DNA from: Maratus speciosus
Taxonomy: Eukaryota > Arthropoda > Arachnida > Araneae > Salticidae
Reading direction: 5' to 3'
Assembly (NCBI GenBank): GCA_963932465.1
Contig: OZ010793.1
Span: forward strand, 365,084,459-365,148,458
DNA length: 64,000 nucleotides
Below the pieces are notes generated by a model. It ran no database searches. It was given only the letters and a program-made list of their open reading frames with translations, and was not told where the DNA came from. This document shows, one piece after another, positions 1 through 12,373 of the stretch. The position numbers and the translations under genes were made by a program. Position 1 is the stretch's first letter. Each line of letters opens with the position of its first letter.

Positions 1-953
1 CATCTCTTTTTTTTTTCTTTTTTTTTTTTTTTCTCTTGAAATAAATCACGAAAGAATCCCCTTTGAAATTCTGAATTATACGAATTTCGTTTAAAACATT
101 TCCAATAAAAACTGGGAAAAGAAAAGAAAAGAAAAAAGGGCGCGTCGGAGCGAAAGTACTTTTGAATTCTTTTCATGTCTGCTGTTCCATTTTCGTTATT
201 TTAGAAAATTTTTAAGCGATTTGTTTTTGTCACACGAAAAAGAAATTTTTTCCTTCTTCGTTTCATTTGTCCTGCTCTATGGATAAGAGAACTATTTTAT
301 CATTGTGATAACGTCATGCTGATGATAAAAGACAAAATGGGAATCATTTCCCCACTTTTTCAATTTTTATGATCTTTTTTTCTTTTTTTGGCTTGAGTGA
401 AGAAAATATCGAGCATTGCATTCGTTGTTACTTTATTTATTTGCTAATGTGCGTATAAAGAAAGAAAAGGCAGAGAATGTGATAAATTGCACAAATACCC
501 ATCTTTAAACCATCGAGCTCTTTTTTACATGTTAGCATTATCGATGTTTGTAATTTGTTTGTAAGGTGGTATATCGAACGCGTGTGCGATAGAGGAAGAA
601 GGGTTTTGAGAGTAATAGATAAATATGAGAAAGAGAAAGAAGGATAGGAGAACAGAAAAAGGCAGAAAGGAGAGAATAAGAGGTATGAAAGGATTAGAAC
701 ACTCAAAATGAAAATGCAGGATGTCCAAAAGGCAACTTGCGTCTTCATTTTGAATTTATTTTATCTGTTATAATGTATTTTATAAAAGTTGATGATTGAA
801 AACTCTGTTCAAATTCGGACATGTTTCATTTGATTAATTTTAGTGAGAAAATGAAATAGAGCTCAGAAGCATGATGCAGAGATTTCTGAAATTTTACAGT
901 TTAATATTCCAGATCTTTCTCTAACCTCTAGCTGCTTGATTTCGATGAACTTA
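1..953. other. AT-rich flank without a recognisable gene
   Basis: The stretch opens with a T-rich tract (about 1-33) and is AT-rich throughout. The open frames near 437-748 on the minus strand consist of pyrimidine-rich DNA read as Leu/Ser/Phe and have no recognisable domain. I see no splice pattern, RNA gene or transposon terminus here. Confidence 0.5.
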
Positions 954-1453
954 CTCTAACCCAATGGTTCCCAACGTGGGGCGTACACCCCACCGGGAGG
1001 CAATTTCAAATTTATCATTAGCTGTCAGTTTTATTTTTGGAAAAGTAATGCACACAAAATTTGAAACTAAAATGAAGAAAATAAGTTTTTTTCTTGAATT
1101 TATAAAAATTTCATAATCAAATTTAAAAATAAACTAAAATTACAATAATTATATAAATAATTTTTTAAAGTATATAACAACTCTCCCCTTTCTACTATTA
1201 TTTTTTCAATTACAAAACATTTTATAATTTTTCTGGTTGTAATTTTATTTTTTAAAAAATCTGAACTTTTTTGATTTATTGAATGAGTCTTATATTCCTA
1301 TTCACTCTTCTATAAGCTCACACGAAGAAACTTTCGCACATGAGGCATGTACTTAAGGGTTTGTCTAAGTTTGACAGTCTTGATCATGTTTAACCTAAAA
1401 AATATTCGAAATGTCTAAACGAGGTGTTACCAACGTTCTAAAAATTATAAGTC

Positions 1454-1656
1454 TTAACCCTTTTAGGGGCAAAGTACTTCTATGTGTAAAAAGCCGAAAT
1501 CATTGAGTGACACTGGAATTTAAAAACAAATTTATTTGAAAATAAGTAAAATCTTTTCTTCGTGAACTGGATAAATGTAAAATTTTCATTCAAAAATTCT
1601 AGTGCCAATGTGTCATTTAGGAATTAAAAGTAAGTGGTTCACCCTTCAAGGGTTAA
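1454..1656 (+). mobile_element. TTAA-flanked short element, family A copy 1
   Basis: TTAA sits at 1454-1457 and 1653-1656. The intervening 195 bp starts CCCTTTTAGGGGCAAAGTAC and ends ACCCTTCAAGGG, so the ends are imperfect inverted repeats. The same sequence occurs in opposite orientation at 43768-43976, and a more decayed relative is at 60166-60369. TTAA duplication is the hallmark of piggyBac-type transposition; assignment to that superfamily is inference because no transposase is encoded. Confidence 0.7.
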
Positions 1657-1746
1657 ATAGCATTTTAAAAATAAATGGGTAAATTTGTAAATATGCATAG
1701 CTACAGTGCTGGCGTCTTACACAGTAAGTAAATAATAAAACATGCA

Positions 1747-1920
1747 CCGTAATTTCCGGCGCTTATCAGCGGATCAAATAATCATGTTTCGACCCAGAAT
1801 TTTTAAAAAATAAAATGTAACTTTTTAAATCGCGGTAAATATTTGTCTTCGATTATTGAATAAAATTTCTGGGTCCAAACAGAATTGTTTGATCTGCGGG
1901 TTATACGCCGGAAATTACGG
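1747..1920. mobile_element. 174-bp foldback element
   Basis: The ends are exact inverted repeats of CCGTAATTTCCGGCG, and similarity between the arms continues inward for about 60 bp with mismatches (GATCAAA, then GACCCAGAA, in both arms). The element is a hairpin-forming MITE. No clear target duplication is visible. Confidence 0.65.
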
Positions 1921-2611
1921 TACACAATTTAAATTTAAAATAGAAGTGTACATGGAAGTTGATTAATGATAATGGAAAAGGGAAAACAGAGAAATGTGTT
2001 TTGATGGGTAATAAGGGCTACTTGAAATTGATAAAGATGAGAATCTTGAAATGTTTCTTGCGTATTGTGTTATCCTTAAAGAAAATTCAATATCCGAAGC
2101 TTTTTCACCAACTGTTCAAATGTTACTAAAATGAATTATAAAATGTGCCAATGTTATCAATTTTAATGCTAAATGTGAAAGTCAATTTGAACATTTTGTG
2201 AAGATAACAATGCAGACCAGAGACTTATGCTTGACACTGAGGTAAGTTAGAAAGGAAAGACGTAAAGGCGAAGATGTATAGCCTCATTGCATTTATAGAA
2301 TTGTGCTAGAAACACATTTGTGACAGAATATTCACTTCTGTGATAAGTTGAAAAATATGAAATGAATAGTTATTTTTTTTAAGACTCTGTCTTCCTTCAT
2401 GTGAATAGAGTTCACTATTTTAATAATGAGATATTGATGAGGATATGTTACAGAGTAGGGGGGAGGGAGCGTATCGTGAGTTTACAGCTGATCCGGTGGG
2501 GCGCGGCCAATAAAAGGTTAGGAACCACTGCAAACTGTAGTTGCGTCATTTCGATAGAATGGCATGGTTAGAGAAAACAAATATTGGAGGGTAAAGTTAA
2601 CCTTTTTATCC

Positions 2612-3568
2612 CCTGTTGTCAGGGCTTAATTTGCGCCGGAGCCCACCGGAGCTCAGCTCCGGTACTTCTCTGTTTTTAGTAAATATTTAAATATTGGTTG
2701 GAATTCACCGGAGCTCATAAATACAGGGCTCCGGAGCCCAGTGTAACAGCGCTTCCGAAAAAACGAAGCCTAAATTGCTTTTTCGTTTCCTTCCCATCTC
2801 CAAGCTTTTGCGTTTTTTTTTTTTTTTTTATCAAAACACTTATATGTGACGTAATGCATCTCCCATGTAGGGGATGGACATGAAACGGACTCAATTTTTA
2901 TATCAGTTTTTAGGTTTGGGCGAGCTTGAGTTCAATGTGTCTTACATCCAAAATTTTATTTATTCATGTATAGGGGGAAAAAAATCTTTTCCTCCTTAAA
3001 AATTGCGTATTATCTTTCAAATTATTTTGATGCTATTTTGATCAGAATGTAGGAAAAACAAAAATCGTATTTTTCTATTCTAGTGATATTTGCAAATTTA
3101 TATCTGGCATTGATGGCGATAACATTAAAAAAACCTTGTTCCATTCTTCAGCATTTAAATATTAATTTCTGCAAATTTCATTCATTTTTTCATAAAAATT
3201 CGTAGCTGCGAACTATTCCTTTTTTGAGTTAACACTATTTCCGAATCATAATCCTTATCGTATTTCATCGCAGAATTTTGCAATTAATTAGCATTAAAAT
3301 TAGGCAAATACTTCAATTCGGAAGGAGTGATAACTAAAGAGTGGAATAGTTGACAGCTAAGTATACGCAGATAGATATATTTAAAATTTATATTTTGCTA
3401 CAGAAAAAAAAAATGCTTTAAAATTTGCAAATAATGTATGAAATATAAATATGCGGATTGAAGTGATGACCGATGGGGGGGGGGGGGGGGGCACCCCGCG
3501 GTTGTTAGTACTGCAGAATATTAGGGATCCGGTACTTTTTTTGTTAGAAATTAAGCCCTGCCTGTTGT
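2612..3568. mobile_element. hAT non-autonomous element, CAGGGCTTAATTT family, short copy
   Basis: The element occupies 2620-3560. It begins CAGGGCTTAATTT and ends with the exact reverse complement. It is flanked by a perfect 8-bp duplication, CCTGTTGT, at 2612-2619 and 3561-3568. A second copy lies at 51307-52762 and matches through both ends; the present copy lacks about 500 bp of the interior that the other retains. The interior has no recognisable transposase; a G-run (about 3475-3491) lies near the right end. The 8-bp duplication and CAG-type end identify the hAT superfamily. Confidence 0.9.
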
Positions 3569-4397
3569 GATATCCTTGTTGTTGATCCTTCTCAGTCTCG
3601 TTGTCTGAAACAGTTTTTAACGATCTTGAAGTCTAATTGATGTCCTTACTATTTTTCTAACAAAATTATTTTGAGAACGTCAGTAAAATAAAATTTCATT
3701 TGAGCAAATAAATAAATAAATTGAATTGGATGGGAGGAAAGATCAAATTATTGGGTGGGCTCACGTACCATGGGCCCATACGCTGGCGCCACTAGACGCT
3801 GAAATTTTGGATTAAATAGGTATATATTACGACTAAGATATAGTAGTGTCCGATATTGTGACCACCCTGTATCATTCATTGTTCAATATAAAATTTCTTT
3901 TTTTATAAGAAACATGGAACAATAACATTTTTCTTATTTTCTGTTAAAAATGAAAAGGTTTTATTTTATTTATTTGTTTTCGAGAATGCATAGCTTCAGA
4001 TTTACTTATTATGAATAGCTAAAACCATTTGCCATTATTCATCAGTTTATTCCTGATTTTATTGGCTTCCGTTTTCTAAACTATTCCGCTTTTCTAGCAG
4101 CACTTTTCTCCGAGTTAATGAAGAATCAGTATTGCATTTCATTTTGATCCCGACTTTAGCAGATTGTTTATGACTCTATAAGAAGTGCAGGAGGAAACGT
4201 TTTCTCCTTTTCTTCCGGCGATACTTTATTCCAAAATACCTACAGATGACACTTTTATTGGTTGCTTTACGGTGGTTTAAATATTAGTAGAGCTTACACG
4301 AGAATTTTGTAATAATGTGCTAATATAGTGACGGATTAAAAAATAAATAAAAATCAGTCAACATTTTTGTTTAGGTTTTCTAATTTGTATTTTCATA
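3569..4397. other. unannotated AT-rich spacer
   Basis: No gene, RNA or transposon terminus was recognised. A short GC-richer patch near 3760-3800 contains GGCGCCACTAGACGC, a kind of sequence common in repeats but not diagnostic. Confidence 0.4.
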
Positions 4398-5651
4398 TCT
4401 ATATTAATAAAAGAAAGTTTCTGCCCGTGTATGCCTGTATGTTGTTCGACACCAAGTGTAGTGTCCTGCACGATTTGGGTTGTACCCGTCCTGAACCCTA
4501 AAATTCTATTTGAAGTCAACCCCACAACCCGACTCGAGCCTGTCAAGAAAATGTCATCGACCCGGCTCGCAACCTGACTCGAAACCTAAAACGTTAACCA
4601 CCAACCCGAAATAAAAGGAAATTTATTTTTTAATGCAATTATGAAAAGTAACCTACAATTATATCTCTATACCAATTTTACCTTTTATATAGAAAGTAGA
4701 CATACCGATATTCCTTAATATTCAAATATAGTAAAAACTCTGTATAGCACACAGCTCGGGACTGTTTAATAGAGTCCTGTATCGGGTCGAGTTCTCCCTA
4801 TTTTTTTTTTTTTTCTTTAGGTCGGTGTCACTCTAGTTTTCTTAATGCGTAACGGGTTCACTCTAGATTATTCTTCCGGGTCAGATTTTGGTTTTTACAA
4901 ATCAGGTTGTTGGCATTTTTACAAAAAAGTTTGAGCAAAGCTATGTTTCAGATGAAAATACATACATATTTCAATATAAAGGAATATATATTCAATTTAT
5001 TGCATAGAAATAAAATGTATATAAGAATGTGATCACAGCTAATCCTTTCTTTGCGGTAGGTACAGTTAAGAACCCATTTTTCTTCTCACGGAATATGAAG
5101 AATATTACCAACATTTCGTTTTTGATGCACATGAAAACATATGTTTCGTAATTGCGGTAGTTTATGCACTCACAACATATGTGACATGTGTGTAGATTGG
5201 GAAGTGCACACTAATCAGAGGTAAAAACGTACAATAAATAAGTGTTAGGATTTGAAAAAGTGTTCCTTAAATTGAGGTGTTCGCTTTTCGAGAGTGTCCG
5301 CATTATGTAGTTTTTATTATACATAGATTTTTCACCTAAAAAACATTCTGGACATTGTTTTTGAAAAAATCTGGTCAACTGATCCAAACCCACAGGCGTC
5401 AAAACCCAGCCCGAAACATACCCGAACCCTAAAGAATGCCAACTAGATTCGAACGCGACCTGCAGTAAGATAGTAGAAGTCAACCTGACCCGCAACGAAA
5501 AAATATAGCGCTGGCCCAAACCGAACTGCGGATCGGGTCAGGTTAAAGTGGGTTTTCCGTGCCGATGCAGGACTCTAGGCTAGGGAAATCTATCGCACGT
5601 CGGGAGCTGTATATTATCTCGGTCCCGTGCAAAGCTGGACGGGTCTGCTAG
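4398..5651 (+). mobile_element. non-autonomous Helitron
   Basis: The left end TCTATATTAATAAAAG follows an A at 4397. The right end is CTAG at 5648-5651, followed by T. Eleven bases or fewer upstream of CTAG is a hairpin with a CCCGT/ACGGG stem (5624-5643). 5'-TC, a 3' hairpin, CTRR and insertion between A and T without duplication are the established Helitron signature. The 1.25-kb interior holds degenerate GACCCG/CCCGACT stretches but no Rep-helicase. The minus-strand open frames inside (for example 5211-5519) look like chance frames. Confidence 0.8.
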
Positions 5652-5692
5652 TATATGATTAAAAAATGCAAATTTGAAATAACAGTGACTGT

Positions 5693-5862
5693 TTAAGGGG
5701 GCGAGTTACGAAATCACAGGGTAAATAATTGATATTGATCTGTCTTTTCTTCTCAAAACTACTGAAGTGATTTGAACATTTATTATTTATTTTATTTTAT
5801 AATTAGTTATATTTTGCTCGCCTGATTTTTTGCGGTAAGTCAATTCTTTTTTAGTAACGTTG

Positions 5863-5898
<36 letters not shown>

Positions 5899-6141
5899 TG
5901 ATAACATTACTAAAAATAATTCATTTTCCAAAAAAAAACAAAACGATTCAAATATAACTAATTATAATACCAAAAAAGCAAAAAAATAAAATAAAAAATA
6001 AAATAAAAATAAAAATAAAAAAAATAAATAAAAATTATTGAAATTGCTTGAGTAGTGTTGCCCCCCCCCCCCAAAAGAAAAGTGTACATCAATATCAGCT
6101 ATTTACCACGCGTTTTTGCCACTGTTGTTGCCCCCTTTTAA
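5693..6141. mobile_element. TTAA-flanked imperfect foldback with microsatellite centre
   Basis: TTAA occurs at 5693-5696 and 6138-6141. The arms (from GGGGGCGAGTTAC on the left and TTGCCCCC on the right) are diverged inverted copies sharing GGTAAATA..TGATATTGAT and CAAAACTACT/CAACACTACT blocks. The centre is filled by an (ATT)n tract (about 5863-5898) and A-rich (AAAAT)n DNA (about 5970-6035). A C-run lies at 6060-6073. Confidence 0.5.
5863..5898. repeat. (ATT)n microsatellite
   Basis: Roughly twelve uninterrupted ATT units inside the foldback centre. Confidence 0.9.
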
Positions 6142-6717
6142 GGGGACTCTTCAGTTACGTGAAGACACTCGCAAGCTAATGGGGGAGGTGGTTCATTTGA
6201 AATTTTTCGTTTGAATTTTAATATTTTTAAACAATTTTTTTTTCTTCATAGAAGAAGTAGAGATAGGGCCATTTTTTACTTTTTCGATTTTGGTTGCAAT
6301 TTTAAAAAAAAAATAAAAGTACTTTCACTTTCTAAACCTTCGAAAGAGTACTTACCTTATAAAATGCATTTACGGAAGTTACACTTTTCTAGGATAAATG
6401 TTAAATTAATTGCATGAAGTTAAAAAATAAATGTTTTAATGAGTCAGCACAGATTTATTAAATTAATTAAACTGTTAATTAATTAAAATATATAAAGATT
6501 ATATTTATTATGAATGATATTTAGAAATGTAATCTGTTTAATTTGGTAGCTAACAAAAGAAAAAAAAGGGGGGGGGGTGGACCTAGTTGAGAAAAAAAAA
6601 TGAGGAAAATTTTGTTTAAACTGAAAACTATTATTTGTAAGGAATAACCAAAAAAATACCCCATCCCTCCATTGTATTTAATTGGAAAGAAGAAAGTTGT
6701 GGGCATGAAAAACTCTG
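6142..6717. other. AT-rich spacer with homopolymer runs
   Basis: Nothing identifiable. The frames at 6211-6417 (+) and 6521-6733 (-) are low-complexity Phe/Lys/Pro translations. Confidence 0.4.
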
Positions 6718-7155
6718 TTAAGGCTGTTCTCAACTGCTCTGCTCAACAAGCGCAAAACGTTTTGACACATTTACAAATTCATTTTTTAACGGAAAGATAT
6801 AAAATTGGAAAGCCTGGCTATGGAAACGATATGGAATAGAACTGTGTTTTCCATTTTTTGATAAATAAATTACTTATTTAGTTATAAGCGATTTTGATCA
6901 CGTGACAAAGACGTTTTTCACCCTTTCTTGAGTGGTTATTCTTCATTCGCGCGAAAACTCGGTTCAAAACGTTCACTTTGACACCATTTTCTGAAAGATC
7001 AATTGTGTTTGAAAAAAAAAAAAAAAACGGGAAAAAAAAAGTTCGATTGTACAGTTTCTGAACATCAACACCAGCTAGTTTTATGCATTTCCAAACAAAC
7101 ATAAATGAAAACTTATGCCATAAAGTTGCCCTTTTGGATTTGAGAACAGCCTTAA
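6718..7155. mobile_element. TTAA-flanked element, family D copy 1
   Basis: TTAA lies at 6718-6721 and 7152-7155. The 430-bp element begins GGCTGTTCTCAA and ends with its exact reverse complement. Two diverged relatives occur at 15947-16340 and 60544-60885, sharing blocks such as CATTTTTTGATAAAT, AGTTATAAGCGATTT and ATTTTCTG. The minus-strand frame 6878-7201 aligns with the frame 16099-16335 of copy 2 (shared QKL-N, L-EN--KV and IAYN), but this may only reflect shared DNA. Confidence 0.75.
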
Positions 7156-7712
7156 AAATGGTTTCAATCAGAAACTTAGCTAGTAAAATAAACATATCCA
7201 TAACAAGAAGAAAAGAGAAAACAACTTAAATTTTGAAGGGGATCAATTTGTCGTAAATCATGATAAACCTTAATGAATTGTCATCTTTTGCTTTTCGGAT
7301 GAAATATAAAATATAAAAGAGTGGAAAAGTTTTTGCATTTGTGTTGTGTTCGCCACGGAATCATAAACAAGTGCAGCGGAATGCGATTAGGATGATATTG
7401 AACGCATTCTATTTGTTTCGACGTAAGGAAAGCTCCTAAGGGAATTACGAATGTCAGTCCCGACACGGGAGTCGGTAATGAGGAAAGACATTTCTCATGT
7501 TTTTCCCTTTCTCTTTTTTGCTACTACATCTTTGATAGAAGTAGTATAAGCATTATGTTTAGAGTTAAGTTCTAAGTATAGAATGTCTAGTAAAATAAAA
7601 AAAAAAAAAAAAATAAATGTGGAAGATAGAAATATTTTCTTAGTACATTGCTATGTATAGATGTAAGCACGACCTTATTAACAGGCGCAGTTGTGCGATA
7701 ATTTTTTCATTA

Positions 7713-7714
7713 AT

Positions 7715-7746
<32 letters not shown>
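7713..7746. repeat. (TA)n microsatellite
   Basis: About seventeen TA units. Confidence 0.85.
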
Positions 7747-7749
7747 GTT

Positions 7750-8415
7750 GCATTTTGCTATCGACTTTTGTGACATTCCGGCGACACTCGTATATCTCGA
7801 AGTAAACGTAGTAGAGTAATCAAATCCAATCCTCCGTTATCATGAGAATATGGGGATGGCGATTATAAGACAGGCTCCATAAACATTGAGAAATTTCCCA
7901 TGGCATAATTAATAGAGTCATCGTAACTTTAAACGTTGTTTATTTGCCAAAAACATATTGAAACATTTCCAGTAGCTTGTCCATCAACTCTCGAATAATC
8001 GATCATCCACTTCATAAAACTTAAGATGTTACAAGTATTAGGATCTACACATTGGAGTCGTTCACCCCAAGCGACGTAGATTTATTAAACAACCGGAAAA
8101 ACGTAAAATCACTCGGTCCATCTTCGATGTAACAGTATAAGTACTCAAAGAAATAGAGCGCGGACTGATACAATACTAGTGGGGAACCAACTCCAGCATA
8201 GAAATGGGGAGGAACGGGACAGGAGACGGGCTACGATTCGATGGGAAGGGAGACGAACGCGTGACGTCGATAATGAACTCTTTATACGGCGTCAGTATTA
8301 AAACGCAACCAAATGCTGGCGGGAGCTTGCAAGGAATTGTGGAAAAGAACATCATCGATCGAACAAATGCAAAACATTCGAAACAAAAAGAATTTAGTTT
8401 TAGAATAAAATGAAA
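7750..8415 (+). other. GC- and CpG-richer patch, possible exon or control region
   Basis: Compared with the surrounding DNA this patch is less AT-rich and contains many CpG sites, several within 8204-8300 (for example ACGCGTGACGTCG). A 69-codon frame starts at 8204 (MGRNGTGDGL) and stays open to 8413. I do not recognise the product and see no clear splice sites. It could be a first exon, a control region or an older repeat. Confidence 0.25.
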
Positions 8416-10823
8416 AAAGTAGTTTAATGGGTTTTAAGATTAGACGAATGGATTAAGGTTTTTTAGAATAATAAAAGAATACGCAGATTTAAATACATGA
8501 AATAAAAGACAAAGATATTAAGATATTATTAAAGATAGGTAAAAAAGGAAAAATATTAAGAATTTGGAATAGTTTTACTAAGATAAAAGGGCGAAAATTT
8601 TTATTATTAAATATATATTAAAATTTAAGGGACGGGTAGTGTAGCATTTTTATATTATTTACTTTTTTTTCTAATCGTATTTATTATTTACTTAATATCT
8701 TATGGATTTAGACTTATTCATGTTGTGCTGGGTTTTTTTTTTTTTCCTTTTAATTAAGAATAATTCTGAATTTATGATTTATGAACTTGCATTATAATTC
8801 TCCGTTCTTAATTTTAGTAATCTAAGACAGATGTCAGCACTAAATGTAGCTTTACTTAATTTAATCTAGCTCGTAACTTAAAGAATCATCTGTAGATGGC
8901 AGCACTGTAAAATTATTCACATTCCTTTTTATTAAAATCTTGTGATGCCTGTTTATACAACTATCGTCATTACTACCTCTAAATTTAATAACTGTATTTC
9001 TTCAGTCATATTTTGTAATGGATTTCCTCTGGGATCCTTTAATTAGCATATAAAATAATTTATTAAGTTTAGATTAATTTCGATAATAATTTATAATTAT
9101 TACATTTATATCATTAATAATATTATTCCCTTTGTGTGATGATTGTGAACTGTCAGAATTAGCTTTTAACTGTAACCCATCAATAATGGCACGTGTGGGG
9201 GGTTTTTGCTGTGATTGTGGGGGATGCATGATTTCGATTCAAATATGATATTTTAAAAAATGTCTTTGTATTGATGAGTAAATTTGTAACTCACATGCTT
9301 CATTTTTATTTCTATTGTGCTTGACATTGTTCTGTTCGGGTTTTACATATTGATTAATCAAATATTTCTTTCTTTCTTTTTCTTTTCTTTTTTTTTTTTT
9401 TTCTTTGTAGTTGTTGTTAGCAATGGTGGAAATATGCATTTAAGCTGTAGCTTATTATTTCTACCCCAGAAATTAACTTCTTCTTACTAATGATTTCGTA
9501 ATATTGCCCTTGAAAACGAGTTACGAATCATTAGTTCCAATTTTATTCATAATTGTTCTCTCATTTTAAGTTCAATTTGTGGTTTTTCTTTTTGAATTAA
9601 TGAATTTTCAATTTTGAGATCATACATTTCGTGCAAAGGATTTGTTCATGCTGAAAATAATTCATTATTTCTGGTCATTTTTCATTGGTTAAATTGTTTT
9701 AGTTAACAAAATATTTCAAATATTTTTGATTTCCTACATATATATCTTTATTTATTTGTTCTTTTTATACATTCGCCTTCCTGTTGATTTTCCTTTCACC
9801 AATTTTGAATGTTTTAATTTTTTAATATTTCATATTGGTGATTGGGATATAGGTTTTTAAAAAATTCATTAATGTTTAGTTAAATTAATAATGGCTGATC
9901 CAGATTTATTATGTATAATGTCTGTTTCATGTATTGATACTCAATTTATTAATTTTTATTTTAAAAAAGATGATGAATTGTAATATTATATAATGGTTTT
10001 ATATATATATATATATATTCAAACAATTTTATAATGGTTTATACATCATTTTTAATTTGTATATTCTCATTTGATGATGATAATTTGTATTGGTTTATAA
10101 TGGTTATATATATATATATGAGAGAGAGAGAGAAAAAGATGGATTCCGAAGCGAAAATTGATACTTTTCAAAGCTGAATCTTATTTAAAATTGTTTATGA
10201 AGCTTCGTAGAAATGAAAGCAAAATAAATAGCTAGGCTATTATAAATTTTCAATTACATTTTGAATTGAGACATAAAAAGAAGAAGGAAGTGCTTGAAAT
10301 ATAAGAGTTGAGATTAAAGTTGCTTATTTCCTCTTTCTCCAATTGCTGCATTATCGATTCGGAAGCAAGCTTAATTTATATCAAACGAATTTGAAAACAA
10401 ATCCTCTTTGAGAATATTTGTTTTCGAAGTTTCATTATTCTGTTTTGAAATCAATGTGTTTAATTTCATTAATTTCTATGCTTTGTTTATCTTTCGGTTT
10501 CCGTTTTCATCACTTATTGGCATCAATGTTCATCTTGAAAATCACGCCTCATTTTTTGACTGCAATTCTTGTTTTTGTTCTTTTTACCAAAAATTTCCGT
10601 TACGATGCATTAATTAGGCATGTGCTTTTTTTTTTTTTTACGTTTGATAGAAAGCGCAAGCAAGTGAATTTATTCAAAAAATTAAAACTTTTGTTCTGTT
10701 TCCGTTTTAAGAAAGCTTAACAGCAAAGAAAACAAGAAAGAAAAAAATTTCTACAATTGTTTGTTTCATATATTAGGAAACACTTTCCAAGACATTCAAA
10801 ATATTGTAACAAAACTTCGTCGT

Positions 10824-11585
10824 TTAAGGGGTCTCAGGACTCTTAAAATTGGAAAAAATGAAAAAAAGGGGTCATTTTCAACATTTAGTATCTTAAAATG
10901 TATTTGATATTAAGACACAATTTTAAATGGGAATGAAAGATACAAGTATGTTCTTTCATTTCAAATATTTGAAAAATTGCAAGATGCAGAATTAGCATTT
11001 ACAGGGGGCTCCAAACTGTCAGACATTTGACGAGCAGAAAATCGGCATAACAGCTTACGCGCACGATTACAAAATAAATTTAGCAACTAGAATAAAAATT
11101 TTGCTGCCTACTTATACCTCAGATTATAGTAATTACACTGAACCTAAATAAATTTGCATTTACAGCATTTTTATATTTTTAATAGAAAGTTGTATTTAGT
11201 TAACGCAAAATTGAGAAAATTTCAACAATATAAACACCTAAAAGAATATTTTCTATTTACAATAAAAAGGAAATTTTAGGTTCAGTTTATACAGACTAAC
11301 ATGAAACATATGTTTTGAAAATTTCATGAAAAAAAAATTCAGAAGTTTTTGAGATATCGTGCGTGTTATGCCCCAAAACGTCATTTGGAGAAAAATGACT
11401 TCAAAGATTTGGAAACACCACTTCAGCTATTGAGCGAGTATAATTCTAAATGCCATAACTTCTGTTCTAATGGAAATTTCACGATAACAATTATATCAAA
11501 ATGTTCAGAAAACATAAAAGTTTAACATCTAAAAAAAATAATTTTTCGAAAATTTTAGAGCTTTAAGAGTCCTGAGACCCCTTAA
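10824..11585. mobile_element. TTAA-flanked element with perfect 20-bp inverted repeats (family B)
   Basis: TTAA is present at 10824-10827 and 11582-11585. The 754-bp element starts GGGGTCTCAGGACTCTTAAA and ends with the exact reverse complement. There is no transposase. Perfect termini suggest a relatively recent insertion or strong conservation of the end. TTAA duplication points to piggyBac-type mobilisation. Confidence 0.85.
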
Positions 11586-12373
11586 TAAATTGAAATATGA
11601 TGTCTAATTGAAATATTTGGAAAACGTATAACACACAAAAATCAAATTTCAGCATTTCCCATCTACAGTCGGAAAATTATCCGAAATCTTTAGCGCAGCC
11701 CTGTGTATGATAGTTTTATATCTATCTCATTTATAAACTACATATGTGAAAAAATTTAGTTCAGTTAGGAAAATACAAACCTCAGTTGAAAATCCCCCTT
11801 CAGCAATTTTCACTAATAAGGAGAAATGAACGTGTATTCTTTTTTGCAGCCCTGTGTACGATCTATAAAATGTATACACTACGGTCTGGTGGGGTAAAAT
11901 GGGTAGGGATTGATATTGTAGCATATAACAAACGTTACATTTAAGAGAGAGGTTTTATTTTTTAAATATATTTTCAGACATTAGTTGACAACATTTCCAT
12001 TCCTTGAAAAAGTTTCTGTGTTGTATATAGCAACAGGATATACCCTTGTTTTCATTTGTAGGATGTGTGTGTTTCAATTGTGATAGTGAAAAACCCTTAA
12101 AAATCTATATTTTTGAAAATTATTCTACAAATATTTTTTAGAGTTTTAATTAATAAAAATTCTGAAGTAAAGATTATGAAAAATTGGAAAGTAATATTTA
12201 AGATACTTTTTTTGTAATTAAATTTTTTGTGTGGTTGGGGTAAAATGGGTATAAGTTAGGCTTAACTAATCCATCCCATTAAAATGTAATTGACCTGGAT
12301 GAGATTTCTGCTTTTCGGTGGAATTCTGCTTTTTGGGTTCAATTGCGCTTTTTGCTTTTTAGAAACGCAGTAC

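Larger units (their letters stand above)
962..2530. mobile_element. hAT-like non-autonomous element with two nested short elements
   Basis: The left end reads CAATGGTTCCCAACGTGGGG and the reverse complement of the right end reads CAGTGGTTCCTAACC, a form typical of hAT termini. The flanking octamers (CTCTAACC and CAAACTGT) do not match, so the target duplication has been lost or one end has decayed. No transposase remnant was recognised inside. A TTAA-flanked element (1458-1652) and a small foldback (1747-1920) lie inside it, so this hAT copy is older than both if its boundaries are right. Confidence 0.6.
7156..10823. other. long unassigned interval
   Basis: No transposon ends were recognised over about 3.6 kb. 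It contains a poly-A tract near 7589-7612, a (TA)n tract at about 7713-7746, AT tracts near 10003-10018 and 10109-10122 followed by (AG)n, and a CpG-richer patch at about 7750-8415 listed separately. The motif AGATG(G)CAGCACT occurs at about 8829 and 8894. The rest is very AT-rich and looks like ordinary intergenic or deep intronic DNA. Confidence 0.4.

Noticed and set aside
437..748. 103-codon hydrophobic frame
   Set aside because: Derived from a GA/TC-rich stretch; Leu/Ser/Phe-rich without a domain or splice context.
11690..11870. GCAGCCCTGTGTAYGAT repeated about 150 bp apart as a hAT end with duplication
   Set aside because: Both copies are in the same orientation and no opposing CAGGGCTGC terminus was found; probably a small local duplication.
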